Source: Cunninghamia lanceolata (lineage: Eukaryota > Streptophyta > Pinopsida > Cupressales > Cupressaceae). From it: a stretch of DNA of 64,000 nucleotides. Positions 48,213 through 59,285 of the stretch are shown piece after piece (the first letter of the stretch is position 1; the number at the start of each line of letters is the position of its first letter). A program made the translations under genes and the position numbers. The DNA is taken from contig BSBN01000254.1 of the NCBI GenBank assembly GCA_027924645.1, positions 14,330,501-14,394,500 on the forward strand, written 5' to 3'. The notes below the pieces were generated by a model that saw only the letters and a program-made list of their open reading frames with translations, was not told where the DNA came from and ran no database searches.

Positions 48213-48215
48213 TTT

Positions 48216-50904
48216 TGTTGACATTTCTTCTGAATCAGCATTAGGGTTTGCCACTTCTAATGCACAGGTAGATTCAGGCCAACTGAATACAGGAGGTTGC
48301 ATGAGCTCCTCCCCTTCACTTCTGGTTCTGCCGCACCAAGGGGGGTATCCCTATAACTCAAGATGTAACCTTGACTAGCTCAAAGATAGAAGGATCTAAC
48401 TTGACAACAACAGGCAGAATACTCTCATGTATGGACCAAGATCTGTATGATAGATCACAAGGCTGGCAACATTCTTGGACATGATGTCTGGTTGGGTATG
48501 AGAGCATGCAGGGGGTTCCTAATCCTACTCCTACAACTAACAGGTGGAGGTATGAAGTGTTTTGATATGAATTTGGATGCAAAGTTGGACATGGTGTATA
48601 ACACAAGAACACAGCATGACTGGTGCCTATCCAGGGCTTGGAGTCGGTAGACATACACCTGTGAATGATCAGCATAAATAGCTAAAACTGGATTTCAGGG
48701 GGACAAACATGATATCTGCCTTACAGACATCTCCCAATATAGAGTGTTGAGCTATCTATACTTATGGTATCCCTACTGCAGTACACCCTTCCCAATGTTC
48801 AACCTGAAAATAGTTTAATCTGCTCCTTGAGCAGAGGTTAAAAGATCAGACATTCAACATAGGAATTCTATGCTCTAGAATCTAAACATAAGCAAACATC
48901 CAGATCCAGAAGAAGGATAAATGCAATACTGGAGACAGAATTAACACAACACATGCTAAACAGCATTACTCATATAAGATCAACCATGAAACCAGTGGAT
49001 TCATGCCAAGTCCTACAACAGGAGATACATAAACTCACAAGATAACTGTACAGAGCAACCAGATCAGCTGGTTTTGGATTACAGAGCCAAAAATCATCAA
49101 CTTTCAACAACCACAAAAGAATAACACAACCTGCTTATAACAGCCAGGTAGGTGCTCAGCCATTAATTACAATGTTGACCAAAATTTTGCCAGATACACA
49201 GTATCATGAAAATGGCGCTCAAACACAACCAGATTGGCGCCCAAACTTGAATGCAGCAGGTAGGGGAGGAGACAGGAAGATTTTTCGAGCCTTGCGCCGC
49301 CGCCTAGGGATCCACATCTTCAGACGGGTACCACATCCGTCCATGCCATCGCCCATACCTCTGCAACAATCGCCATTGATGGCGCACCAACCCGCGGCCT
49401 CGGGAAGAACATCAGACAGACAGTCGCAACCGCTTCCCGCCGAGAATCATCATCATGATGTTTCGAATATGCAGGATAACATTATCCCACATGCACCCCG
49501 CGATGACCTCAATAACACTTTATATACTAGGTCATGAGCATATATCATGTCGGCGCTTTTGCTCTTGACGACACTAGTATAGACTTCATCATCATCATCC
49601 TCCAGCAGCATGATATCCTGTTGTTCGAAATATCACCCTGATGTCATCATGATATTTGAAACATACCCTTCATGATAATCGGCACAACCTGATCCATCGG
49701 AGGAACATCCTCCTGCTGAGCCGATACCAAAAGTCTGGCCGATGGACATCCTGATGACGTCATCATCATATACTGCTGACGTCATCATCATATCTGCCTA
49801 CTGCACACCTCCTCATATCCGGATGACGTCATCATCATGTTTGCAAATATCAGGAGGTCTCTTCAAGATGATCAGTTGTTAGAAATATGACCCCCACGGA
49901 CCTTGATGACGTCATCATCATATTAACATCATCATGATATTCGGAAGACAACCGGATATTTGGAAATATCCTCCTGATGTTCAAATATCAGGTTGCACTG
50001 TAGCTCCACTATAAGATCGGGGCGATAGAAGAATATGATGATGCTTGAAAAGATCACCCCCACTAGATAATGCACGAAGCCAGCAGGCGGATATCTCCCT
50101 GATATCAGCATCATCATGATGCTCGAGCAAACATATATCCGGGTGATATGAAAATATCACCCCTTCCTTCGGAATATCATGATGCAGATAGGCAGAAAGA
50201 AAAATATCACCCTGATATACGGATGACGTCAGCATCATCAGGATGAGAAACAAAGAACAAGAAGTGATACAACATCATCAGGATGATATTGACTAAGATC
50301 ATCCTGACGTTCGAAATATGATGACCCTAGTGAATATCGGGTCGCACTTAAAACTCTTCAACATCATCATCAGGATGATCATAACCAAGATCACCCGATG
50401 ATAGAAATATCACCCCGGCGAAATATCATGAAGGCAGAAAATATGATGACCACTGCAAGCAGCAGGATGATAACTGGAAATATGATGATGATGAACACGA
50501 CCCTTAGGAAAAAACAAGTTAGGTCGAGCAATTCAAAGAATAAGCAACATCATCATCATGCCTGCGCAAGGTGATAAATGGAAGATCACCGGAGACTTTG
50601 AAGAATCACCCTCGCAAGCAGATAAGGGCGCACTGTAGCACATCAGCATCATCATGATAAAACCCGAATATCACTCGACAGCGAAATATGATGATGACGA
50701 TGAGAAACCGGTCGAAGGAGAACATGATGATGCTGACCCTCATGGAAACAAACATGATGATGATGACCTCCTCCTCAAGAAAATATGATGATGCAGCTGA
50801 AAAATACTGAGGAGGTCTGTTACTTAGAGCACTTTTTGGATACTTAGGGAGAGTGCCTGAATGAAAATTTTTCAAAAAACTACCAGTCAATTCAGGCGTC
50901 AACA
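48216..50904 (-). repeat. TR-GAG-like 5' LTR
   Basis: It is equal in length to 43126-45814 and differs at about 18 positions, all transitions as far as I can see. It carries the same TATA word and TGACGTCA cluster (one site lost at 49639). Confidence 0.95.
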
Positions 50905-50909
50905 CATAC
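50905..50909. repeat. Target-site duplication CATAC (right copy)
   Basis: Matches 43121-43125. Confidence 0.95.
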
Positions 50910-51959
50910 CAAGATCCAGGTTTCTTATAAGGCTTGTCCCTCACCAAACCTTTAGATTATCCCTACTACCTTGGCTAAGAACCGCATGAATCAGGGCCAT
51001 TTCAAAGCTTTCCCTTCTATGTCAACAAATAGATGGAATTTGGCTTGCTAAACAATGGTTCGTAGTAAGGGCATCCATTCAGGTGGTTATATGTGAGGCA
51101 ACGCTACTCTCCATTATGGAGTCTCCCAGCCTCCAAGGGTTATGCCTTGGAGGGTTTTGGGGGAGGTTGGCTGTCGGTATAACACAACAAAACCTGTTGC
51201 TTATGACTTTTGTCGCAAACACATTATTTTATATAGCATCTCAGAAAAGCTTGGCTTTAGCTTGTTGCCACTTGGGTCGTTCCCACCTTTTGAAGCGGGG
51301 TGGTAGGCCCTCTAAGGATTAACAAAAGTAATACAACCACAAAAATACTTTTGATCCCCAAGTTCATACAAAGATGTGAGGGGAGAGCATACATATTCCT
51401 TGTGCTTGCATCACACTAAACATGGTTCATTTTAGTTCTTTGGATTAAGTTGGGAGTGATTAATGTAAGTGTTGTGAGAAACTTTTGATTCCCAAGGTCA
51501 CCAAGTGGTGCGAGGGAAGAGCATACACTTTTCATATTACCAACACAAACCATGAAAACACTTCACACAATTTTAGATTGGTTTTCTTGATTATATGCAT
51601 GAAGAATGTAGATTGTTGTTCTTTTTAAATTTAATGATTTGATTGATGCAATTTGTGGTTCTTTTTAAAGCCCAAAATTGAAGTGTTTTGATTGTTGTTG
51701 GCACACAATTTGTGAATTTTAGAACACCAAATTTAAATGTTTGACACACACACACACAAAGATTTGTTTATTTGTTCAATTTTATTGCACCAAATCAAAA
51801 TGTGTGTCTAAGCTAACATGCAAGAGTTCATTTTAAGTTTCTAATTGAAGTGTTTTAAACAAAGATGAAACAACCCTACAAAAAATTTTTAGTATCCTCA
51901 AGATGATGTTGGTGACCTGTAAAAACACTTGTCAGTACTTGCACAGACAGCAAAGTCAG
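50910..51959 (-). other. Tat leader, part next to the array
   Basis: No ORF with conserved features. It is AT-rich, with A/C-rich runs such as ACACACACAC near 51750. Confidence 0.5.
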
Positions 51960-52680
51960 TTTCAAAAATAGCACTATTACAGAGGTCAAATCGTGCCACT
52001 ACGGACAGAAATGGCGAGACTGACTGAAAATAGATTGGAAAGCTCACTTCCTACATAGATAGCGCTAAACCATAATATAGCACTAAAATTGAATACACAA
52101 CGCGCCAAAAGAGAATATGGTGCTACAATGAATCATAGAAGGCGCTAGAACAGAACATAGCACTATAATGATATGTAGAAGGCGTCAAAATACACAATAA
52201 CACTAATATTAGGTAATAAGGCACCATTGCGCGCTGTCAAAGGTTCTGGTCACAGTTTTGAAGATAGTGTCATTCTGGGTGCAGATAGCACCGATACAGG
52301 TTTGAGAGCATCTGACCTGCAAAAAGGAGTTTTTTTCCAAGTGGAAATAGAGGTTAGGCTGCACCCAAAAAACGGTCTTGTTAGCATTGTTAGCCTTGAC
52401 AAAAGAAAAATAGGACAAAATAGAAGCCAACATGCATATTTATATTTTAAAAAATTTGGCATAACTTCCCCTTGTATTTTCTAATATTCTTGCAAAATAG
52501 AGAGCAAATTAGATAGAAAACTCAGCAGGAAGAAGAGGGAAGAGATAGACGCATGAGTGAGTCCTAAGCAAGAGAAGTGTTACGCAAAATAGTGCTAAAT
52601 TAGAGAATAGCACTAAAACAAGCCAGATATAGTGCCGCTGCGCAGGTAAGATAGCGCTGCACCTATAAAAGAATGTCTAG
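51960..52680. repeat. Array of AGCGCTA/GCGCCA/AGCACTA words in the Tat leader
   Basis: Words such as ATAGCGCTAAA, ATAGCACTA, GGCGCTAGAA, GCGCCAAAA and TAGTGCTAAA recur about every 20-40 bases with unrelated spacers. The array resembles that at 11130-11665 at the other end of the Tat element. Confidence 0.7.
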
Positions 52681-52723
52681 AGCACAAAAACTCATAAAAA
52701 GGGATTAGATTCAGACCTTGTGG

Positions 52724-52741
52724 GTCCCACCAGGTGTGCCA
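52724..52741 (-). promoter_or_regulatory. Tat primer-binding site
   Basis: On the minus strand TGGCACACCTGGTGGGAC lies 1 base after the 5' LTR end. It starts TGG, complementary to the CCA end of a tRNA; I cannot say which tRNA. Confidence 0.75.
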
Positions 52742-52742
52742 A

Positions 52743-53824
52743 TGTAGATTAGGTAAACAAATGAGGTTGAAAATACAAACTAAATGCATAAAAACACACA
52801 AAGTTATACCTTCACATGTAGACCCAATCCCATCAAGGGAAGAGGAAACTATGCACACAAAAAAACTCCTAAGACATGATATTCCCTAGATTAAGAATTC
52901 AAATGTGAAATGCTACTCTAATTATGCAACTCACAATTCTAGCTCAATAGTCATTTAGACATGGTAACTTTGCTTAAAGATTGGATCCTCAAATGGGTTG
53001 AGAGATATTGTATTTATAGACTTTTGGAAGGGATTTTGATCCAATGGTGGAGATTGATTTGAAAGATCAATGGTGGAGGATAAAAGTGATGTGAAGGGCC
53101 TAGATTCAATCTTGGAGAAATGGAGGGCTATGAATAAAAGTAAATCTTTTATTTATTTTGGGAAAAGGCGTTATTAAATGATTATGGGGGTGAAGGATTA
53201 TTTTTGATTTAAAGATTCATATGGGGAATGTAAAATGAATTAAAAATTTATTTCGGGATAAGTGGAGATAAAGGAGGTATGGGGATGTAAGGGAAATTAA
53301 TTGTGATGTGGGATGTTTTTAAAATAAAAAATTGACTTAAGGTGGATTTATTTCAATTTTTTATTTGGAGGATGTGGGGAAGGGTGTTAAACTAGGTTTG
53401 ACAACCCAAATGAGAGGTTTATGATTAATTAAATTATATAGGTTTTATTTAATCAACCCTAGGACTAGGATGAGGTAGGCTAGGGTAGGTAATTAATTAA
53501 TAGCTATTTAATTGTCTAGGGTAGGGATAGGTCAATTAGTAGGCTAAATTAATTAGTTAAACATGGTTTAGCTAATTAATTGGATTTAGTGAAAAGGGGG
53601 AAATTGATTAAATAAATATTGTATATTTATTAAATTAATTGGCTAAGGTTTGGACTATCGAATTAATGAAATTAATTCAATTTTGGGGGTAAAATGATGT
53701 GAATTTGGGAAATGGAGGGATAATTAATTAAATACAAATTTAATTAATTGGTTAGAAGGGAAATTGGTGCGTTTAGGGATGTCAGGAGTCAGTTTGATGG
53801 TCGAGACATTTTTAGGTGTCTATA
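52743..53824 (-). repeat. Tat 5' LTR
   Basis: Partner of 9556-10633. The last bases on the plus strand are TCTATA instead of TCTACA, so the terminal CA became TA. Confidence 0.92.
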
Positions 53825-53829
53825 GTTGG
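53825..53829. repeat. Target-site duplication GTTGG (right copy, Tat element)
   Basis: Directly follows the right Tat LTR and equals 9551-9555. Confidence 0.9.
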
Positions 53830-55140
53830 TATGTAAAGGTTATTCTCAAGTGGAAGGAATTGATTTTGAAGAAACTTTTTCTCCGGTGGCAAGGATAGAG
53901 GCAGTCAGATTATTTCTTGCTTTTGCTGCTTTCAAAGATTTTAAAGTTTATTAGATGGATGTCAAATCAACATTTCTAAATGGAGATTTGGAGGAAGAAG
54001 TCTACATTGAACAACCAGAAGGATTTTAGTTGTCTAATCAAGGAGATATGGTTTGTAGACTAAGAAAAGCCTTTTATGGACTCAAGCAAGCTCCAAGAGC
54101 CTAGTATGCTAGATTGGATAAGCATTTACTTAAGATAGGATTTAGCAAAGGTATTGCTGATAGTAATTTGTACTTCAAGATAAATCATGAGGACATTCTA
54201 ATTGTTGAGGTCTTTGTTGATGATATCATTTTTGGTTGAAATAAATGCATGTACAAGGCATTTGCTGATCAGATGAAAAGTGAATTTGAGATGTCAATGT
54301 TTGGTGAGATGAATTTTGTCCTAGGTCTGCAAATTGTTCAATCAGATAAAGGTATCTTCATATCTCAGTCCAAGTATGTGAAAGAATTGTTGAAGAAGTT
54401 TGGAATGGAAGATTCAAAGCCAGTAGGTACTCCTATGGTAACCGGATGCAAACTAAGCAAAGATGATGACTCCCCAAAGGCAAATCAGATAAGGTATATA
54501 TCAATGATTGGAAGATTGCTTTATCTGACTCAGACCAGACCTGACATCATGAATGCAGTTGGATTCATTGCCAAATTTCAAGTTGATCCAAAAGAATCCC
54601 ATGTTGTGGCAGTCAAAAGAATTTTTAGATATCTGTGGTATCCAAAGGGCAATGATTTCTCTCTTCATGCATATACATATGCTGATTGGGCAAGAGATGT
54701 GGATGACAAAAAAAGTACTAGTGGTGGTGCATTCTTCTTGGGAAGAAGATTGGTCTCTTGGATGAGTAAAAATCAAGAGGCAATTTCTCTATCTATTGCA
54801 GAGGTAGAGTATATAGCAACAACAAATAATTGTTCTCAAGTTTTGTGGATGAAGCAAATGTTGAAGGACATCAGAATTGTGTTTGAAGCCAGTCACAATT
54901 TTTTGTGATAATTTAAGTGCTATAAGTATTTCCAAACATCCGGTATTGCACTCAAAGACAAAGCATATATCTATCAAGTTTCACTTCTTGAGAGAGAAAG
55001 TTAATGAGAATGAAGTCAAGTTGGAGTTTGTGTCTTCCAAAGATTAGATTGTGGATATCATCACTAAGCATCTTCCTAAAGATACTTTTGAATATCTTCA
55101 AGAAAAGTTAGGGGTTATTACCCCTCATGATCAGAACTAA
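53830..55140 (+). pseudogene. Copia reverse transcriptase and RNase H (continuation)
   Basis: This continues the RT cut at 9555: [64 protein letters not shown] with the Asp pair intact, then MFGEMNFVLGLQI, SQSKYVKELLKKFGM and YLTQTRPDIMNAVG. RNase H follows: YADWARDVDDKKSTSGGAFF, LVSWMSKNQEAISLS and AEVEYIA. The RT core and RNase H look nearly complete, with stops at 53950-54240 (for example TGA after the FVDD motif) and TGA at 54906. The last codons before 55140 read LGVITPHDQN, the usual copia end. Confidence 0.9.
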
Positions 55141-55448
55141 GATGCACTAAGGTGCATCAGTCTAGTGGAATTCACATTCATATTTTGTGATCTGGATTAA
55201 TGTTAAGGAGGTACTACTCAAAGGGGGAGTAGTCAGTATGCAAATTTTGGGACCCGTCGAAAGAAAAAAGAGAAAAGATAGAAAATATGTACCCTTTGCC
55301 ATTGATGTCAAAGGGCGAGAGAAGTCATGTGAAAAACTAATTGCTGATGTAAGGGGAGGTAGTTGCAGAAGTGAGAAGGGAAAAGTGGAAAATTTCTTGT
55401 CTTGATGGTTGAATTTAGTTTTTCACATCATATGTTGCCATCAATGAC

Positions 55449-55459
55449 AAAGGGGGAGA
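55449..55459 (+). promoter_or_regulatory. Copia polypurine tract
   Basis: AAAGGGGGAGA lies one base before the 3' LTR. A similar AAAGGGGGAG also occurs at 55220-55230. Confidence 0.85.
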
Positions 55460-55460
55460 T

Positions 55461-56805
55461 TGTTACAAATATGTGCCTAAGTGGTGTTGTCATTGATGTC
55501 AACATATCCTTATTGCCATTGGTGTCAACTATATCCTATTTTGTTGTTTGTATAGAAGACTGGATTGTTGAGGATATTGAGAAAATTAATGAGAATCAAT
55601 GCATGCAGAGCATATGGCTATGTTGAGGATTGTCAAAGGTTGTTCTAGTTAAGAATTGAGAAGTCCACATGAAGATTTGAAGAAGTTATGGCCATCTTAG
55701 TAGAACTGGATTTTATAGTATTCAGAAGAGACAGTGTGACAGTAAGTTGGTCCAGATTGCTCCACAATGAAATACTATGGCCTCCAGATCTAAAGGCATG
55801 TTTGGGAAGTTAGTGTGTATTATCAACTCTAGTGGTTTGTGGTTTGGAGGTCCACAAGCTATCTTTCTAGTGTGACAGTCATGGCAGATAGTGTTCTTGA
55901 GGTTCCAGAGGAAGATAGAAATGATTCTGGTAATTTGGTTTAGAGTGAATGTTATTGGTGATTTCAATGTGCTTGTGGAGGTCTCTGGATTGTGTGGCTA
56001 CTATGTTGAAGGCTCATAATTGAAGTTTGAGCTTGATTGATTGAAGATTTCTTCTTTGAGGTTGATGTTCTTCCCTGTCTTGGCTGACTAGATTATCCTA
56101 GCATGTTACAGATGATCTAAGAGCATTTTTATGAAGTATGGCATGGTTGTAGAAGAAGATTCAAGTCTCAATTGTGTTTGGCCGATAGTGTGATAATCTG
56201 CGTCTAGTTTAGCTGACCTTGTTTGTCATTCCAAGGTTGATGAAGCATATAAATACTTGTTGAAGAGTTGTTGAAAAGCATCATTGTATACAATGAATTA
56301 AATCTGAAGAAAGGATCAGAAGCAAAGCAAAGAAGAGGAGGAGTGAAGGGAGTATAGAGTGAAGAGTCAGTGAAGAAGAATTTCAAGATAAGAGCAGAAG
56401 TTTTTGAACCTTCAAAGGGACTGATTCAGGCATGAATGTAGATGCTATTTTTTAGTTCATTATCTCTCTGTAAATCATACTTTCTTATAGGTAGTGATCC
56501 TCTTCTCGAGTAGTGAGATTTGGGTAGTGCACCCAAAGGCATGTGCCTTCTATTTTCTTAAGTACTCTTAATAGGGTACACATTTTTGAGGGTTAACCCC
56601 CATCGTGGTTTTTCCCTTAACTAGGATTTCCACATCAAAATTTGGGTGTTATGTGTTCATGTTATTTCTCCTCATGTGTTGATTTATGCTTAAATGCCTT
56701 CATGATTAATATGATTATAAAGAAGATTTAAAAAGTTAAAAAAATATTAAAATTTAGGTACAATTGATTCACCTCCCCTCTCAGTTGTCTGGACTATTAC
56801 CAACA
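55461..56805 (+). repeat. Copia 3' LTR
   Basis: It starts TGTTACAAATATG and ends ACCAACA; partner of 5344-6686. AGGTA follows, against AGGCA before the left LTR. Confidence 0.9.
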
Positions 56806-56810
56806 AGGTA

Positions 56811-57840
56811 GCCAATGGAAAGGTTTGAGTACTCTTCAAAAAGATTTGGTTATTAATTGTTGGATTCTAGTTGTATTTTTGCTTTGATTGCTAACATTGA
56901 TGACCCTAGGACTATTAGAGAGGCTATGGGTATGAGTAATGTAGATTCCTAAATGAAAGCCATGGATGAACAAATGGTTGGTTTGAAGAAAAAGAGTACA
57001 TGGGATCTAGTACCTTTGCTTAAAGGATGGAAACCTATTGGATGTAAATAGGTGTTCAAGAAGAAATGTGGTTCTAATGGTAGTGTTGAAAAGAACAAGG
57101 CATAGTTGGTCACGAAGGGGTATTCTTAGGTGTAGGGAATTGACTATGGTGAGATATTCTCTTATGTTACAAAGTTGACATCTACTCGGTTCCTATTATC
57201 ACTTACAACAACGTATAATCTAGAAGTGGAAATAGATTGATGTGAAGACAATATTCCTTCATGGTGATTTAGAGGAAGATCTCAATCTATATTCATCGCT
57301 GGAGCATTTCTTTCTAAAGGGTAAAGAACATCTAGTTTGCAAGTTGAAGAAGTCTTTATATGGTCTTAAGCAATCTCCTAGAATGTAGTACTAGGAATTT
57401 AACCCCTTTGTGTTGTCTTTAGGATTTTTGAGATCTAAATTTGACCATTGTGTATATTACAAATCTGATAATGGTGGCATTGTCATAATTGCATTGTATG
57501 TAAATGATATGTTTTTTTTGGGAATGGCAAGAGTTTGATTTCAGATCTAAAGTCTTAGTTGAGAGCAAAGTTTGAGATGAAGGATCTAGGTGCAACAAAG
57601 TATATTCAAGGGATGGCAAGTAGAAGAGATAGAGCTAGTAGAAGTCTTTAGTTAAGCCAAAGCAACTATGTAAATTCAGTGTTGGAGAGATTTAGCATGG
57701 CATCTTGCAAATAGTTAGTTGTTCCAGTGGTGTAGGGGACGAGGCTTTCTATGGAAGATTGTCCAAAATCTCCTACTGAGATGGAGGACATGAACAAAGT
57801 ACCATATGTGAGTTTTGTTGGTAGTCTGATGTGTTGGAAC
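56811..57840 (+). pseudogene. Old Ty1/copia reverse transcriptase, right part, truncated
   Basis: Continues 5215-5343. Readable RT motifs are [84 protein letters not shown] with Y-V-N-D in place of Y-V-D-D, and near the end NKVPYVSFVGSLM. Many stops and frame changes make it the most decayed copia in the window. It ends abruptly near 57840, where the TPP2-like pseudogene begins. Confidence 0.8.
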
Positions 57841-57867
57841 TAGACATGTCCAGTCAATTTTTTCAAA

Positions 57868-59285
57868 AAATGCTTTGGACCTTGCAATGATGTATGCTAA
57901 TGAATGGCACTTCTATGGCATCTCATGTGCTTGGGGTGGTGTTTCTCTTCTGCTCAGTGGCATGAAGGTTGAGTGCTTTTCAATCAGTCCACACACTATA
58001 CGTAAAGCCCTAGAGAATACAGCAGCTGCTATTGATAATAATCTAGAAAAAAATTATCAACTGGACAAGGGTTGAGGCAAATTGATAAAGCATACAATTA
58101 TCTACAATAATGCAAGGGTATGCCTTCTGTTTGGTATCAGGTTCAAATCAAAAGGAGTGGAAATTCAGGTCCAAGCATGCATGGAATTTATTTAAGGGAG
58201 CATTATGATTGTCAGCAGACTAGTGAGTGGATTGTATAGGTCAAGACGAAGTTTCATGAAGATGCCGATAAGTTAAAAATTTTGGTTCCTTTCAAGGAAT
58301 GCATTCAAATAAGATCAAGCAATGCTAATGTAGTAAAGGTCCCTTAATATATTCTTCTCACACACAATGGGCACAACTTCAACATTCTTGTAGATTCAAC
58401 TTCTCTTTCTGAAGGAGTACATTACTTTGAAGTCGACATCATTGATTGTAATGCCCCATGGCGTGGACCTCTTTTTAGAATACTCGTGACAATAATAAAA
58501 CCTATATACTTAAAAAAGAATCTATTGGTAATTATTTTTTCAGGCTTGTCCTTTGTATCAGGCCACATTGAGTGAAGGTTGATTGAAGTTCCTATTAGTT
58601 CTACATGGATAGAGGCTACCGTGCGAGCTTCTAGTTTTGACACTCCTTGCAAACAATCTTCAAATTTGTCCTAAATGTTGACCTATTCAGTTGGAAAGTG
58701 TTGTAACATTCACTTCTCCATTGTTGAAAAACTTCAGCTTTCAAGTTGAAAGCAGTCAAACAATAGAAATCACTATAGCCAAGTTCTGGTCCAGTGGAAA
58801 TGGTAGTCACACGACAGCAATTGTAGATTTGGAGATTGAATTCCATGGAATCATGGGAAATAAAGAATAGATTCTACTTTCTAGTTCTGAAGCACCTACC
58901 AAGATTGACATGAAAGCCTTATTATCAACTAAGACACTTTCTCCTTCCACAATTTTGACAAAAGTTAGAGTTTCATATCAACCTGTTGAATCAGTTCTTC
59001 TTCCTCTTCCTACAACATTGGACAGATTACCTTCTAGGGCATAAATCTATGGGTTGACTTTGACATACAAGTTTACTTTGGCTGAGGAAAGCGATGTATC
59101 AGCACATATCCCACTATTTAATAACCGCATATATGATACTCAGTTTGAATCACAATTTTAAATAAGTGTGTATTGACCATGGGAGATGTATATCCAAAGG
59201 CTACAAAACTTCCAAAGGGTGACTATAACTTACATTTTTTTTACTTAGGCATAACAATACAAGTTACTTGGAAGTAGTTGGATTA
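57868..59285 (+). pseudogene. TPP2: Tripeptidyl-peptidase II pseudogene, intronless C-terminal part
   Basis: The text matches the plant TPP2 subtilase from just before its catalytic Ser: MLMNGTSMAS, then after a 1-base loss GGVSLLLSGMKVE and RKALENTAA, then QIDKAYNYLQ, GIYLREHYDC, LVPFKECIQI, GVHYFEVDIIDCNAPWRGPL, GHIE-RLIEVPIS, KFWSSGNGSH, FHGIMGNKE, LTLTYKFTLAEESDV, HIPLFNNRIYDTQFESQF and KLPKGDYNL. About 1.4 kb of coding sequence is colinear without introns, although plant TPP2 genes have many, so it is probably a retrocopy. There are about ten stops and at least three frameshifts. The N-terminal half with catalytic Asp and His is absent. TPP2 normally removes tripeptides downstream of the proteasome; this copy cannot do that. 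Confidence 0.8.

Larger units (their letters stand above)
43126..50904 (-). mobile_element. Gag-only (TR-GAG-like) non-autonomous LTR retrotransposon
   Basis: Two 2689-bp LTRs (43126-45814, 48216-50904; offset exactly 5090, no indels) flank a 2401-bp interior with CATAC on both sides. LTR ends are TGTTGAC/GTCAACA. On the minus strand the order is 5' LTR, PBS, leader, one intact gag ORF of 652 codons, 3' LTR. There is no protease, RT, RNase H or integrase, so it needs an autonomous partner. This matches the published class of terminal-repeat retrotransposons with a GAG domain (TR-GAG). The LTRs differ by about 18 sites, so the insertion is young compared with its hosts. No purine tract is visible before the 3' LTR. 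Confidence 0.93.
9556..53824 (-). mobile_element. Ty3/gypsy Tat-type LTR retrotransposon with antisense PMD ORF and two nested insertions
   Basis: The element lies on the minus strand. LTRs of about 1.08 kb bound it, with GTTGG on both sides. Reading minus: 5' LTR (53824-52743), PBS starting TGGCACACCTGG, leader, gag, zinc knuckle, protease, RT, RNase H, a second RNase H-like domain, integrase, a long 3' region with an ORF on the opposite strand, the purine tract AAAGAGGAGCAAA, and the 3' LTR (10633-9556). Gypsy order plus a second RNase H plus an antisense extra ORF is known for the Tat lineage (Ogre/Retand/Grande relatives). Without the 18.9-kb transposon and the 7.8-kb gag-only element it would be about 17.6 kb. 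All its ORFs are damaged. Confidence 0.85.
5344..56805 (+). mobile_element. Ty1/copia LTR retrotransposon, split by a 44.3-kb nested gypsy element
   Basis: The outer limits are two direct LTRs of about 1.34 kb, each starting TGTT and ending ACCAACA. The flanking 5-mers are AGGCA on the left and AGGTA on the right, a target duplication with one change. A decayed methionine-initiator-type PBS follows the left LTR and a purine tract precedes the right LTR. Its own sequence is about 7.2 kb; the remainder is the nested Tat element at 9556-53824. Coding order is gag, protease, integrase, RT, RNase H, the order of Ty1/copia. It is inactive: there are several stops and frameshifts, and three catalytic Asp codons have become Asn. 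Confidence 0.9.
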
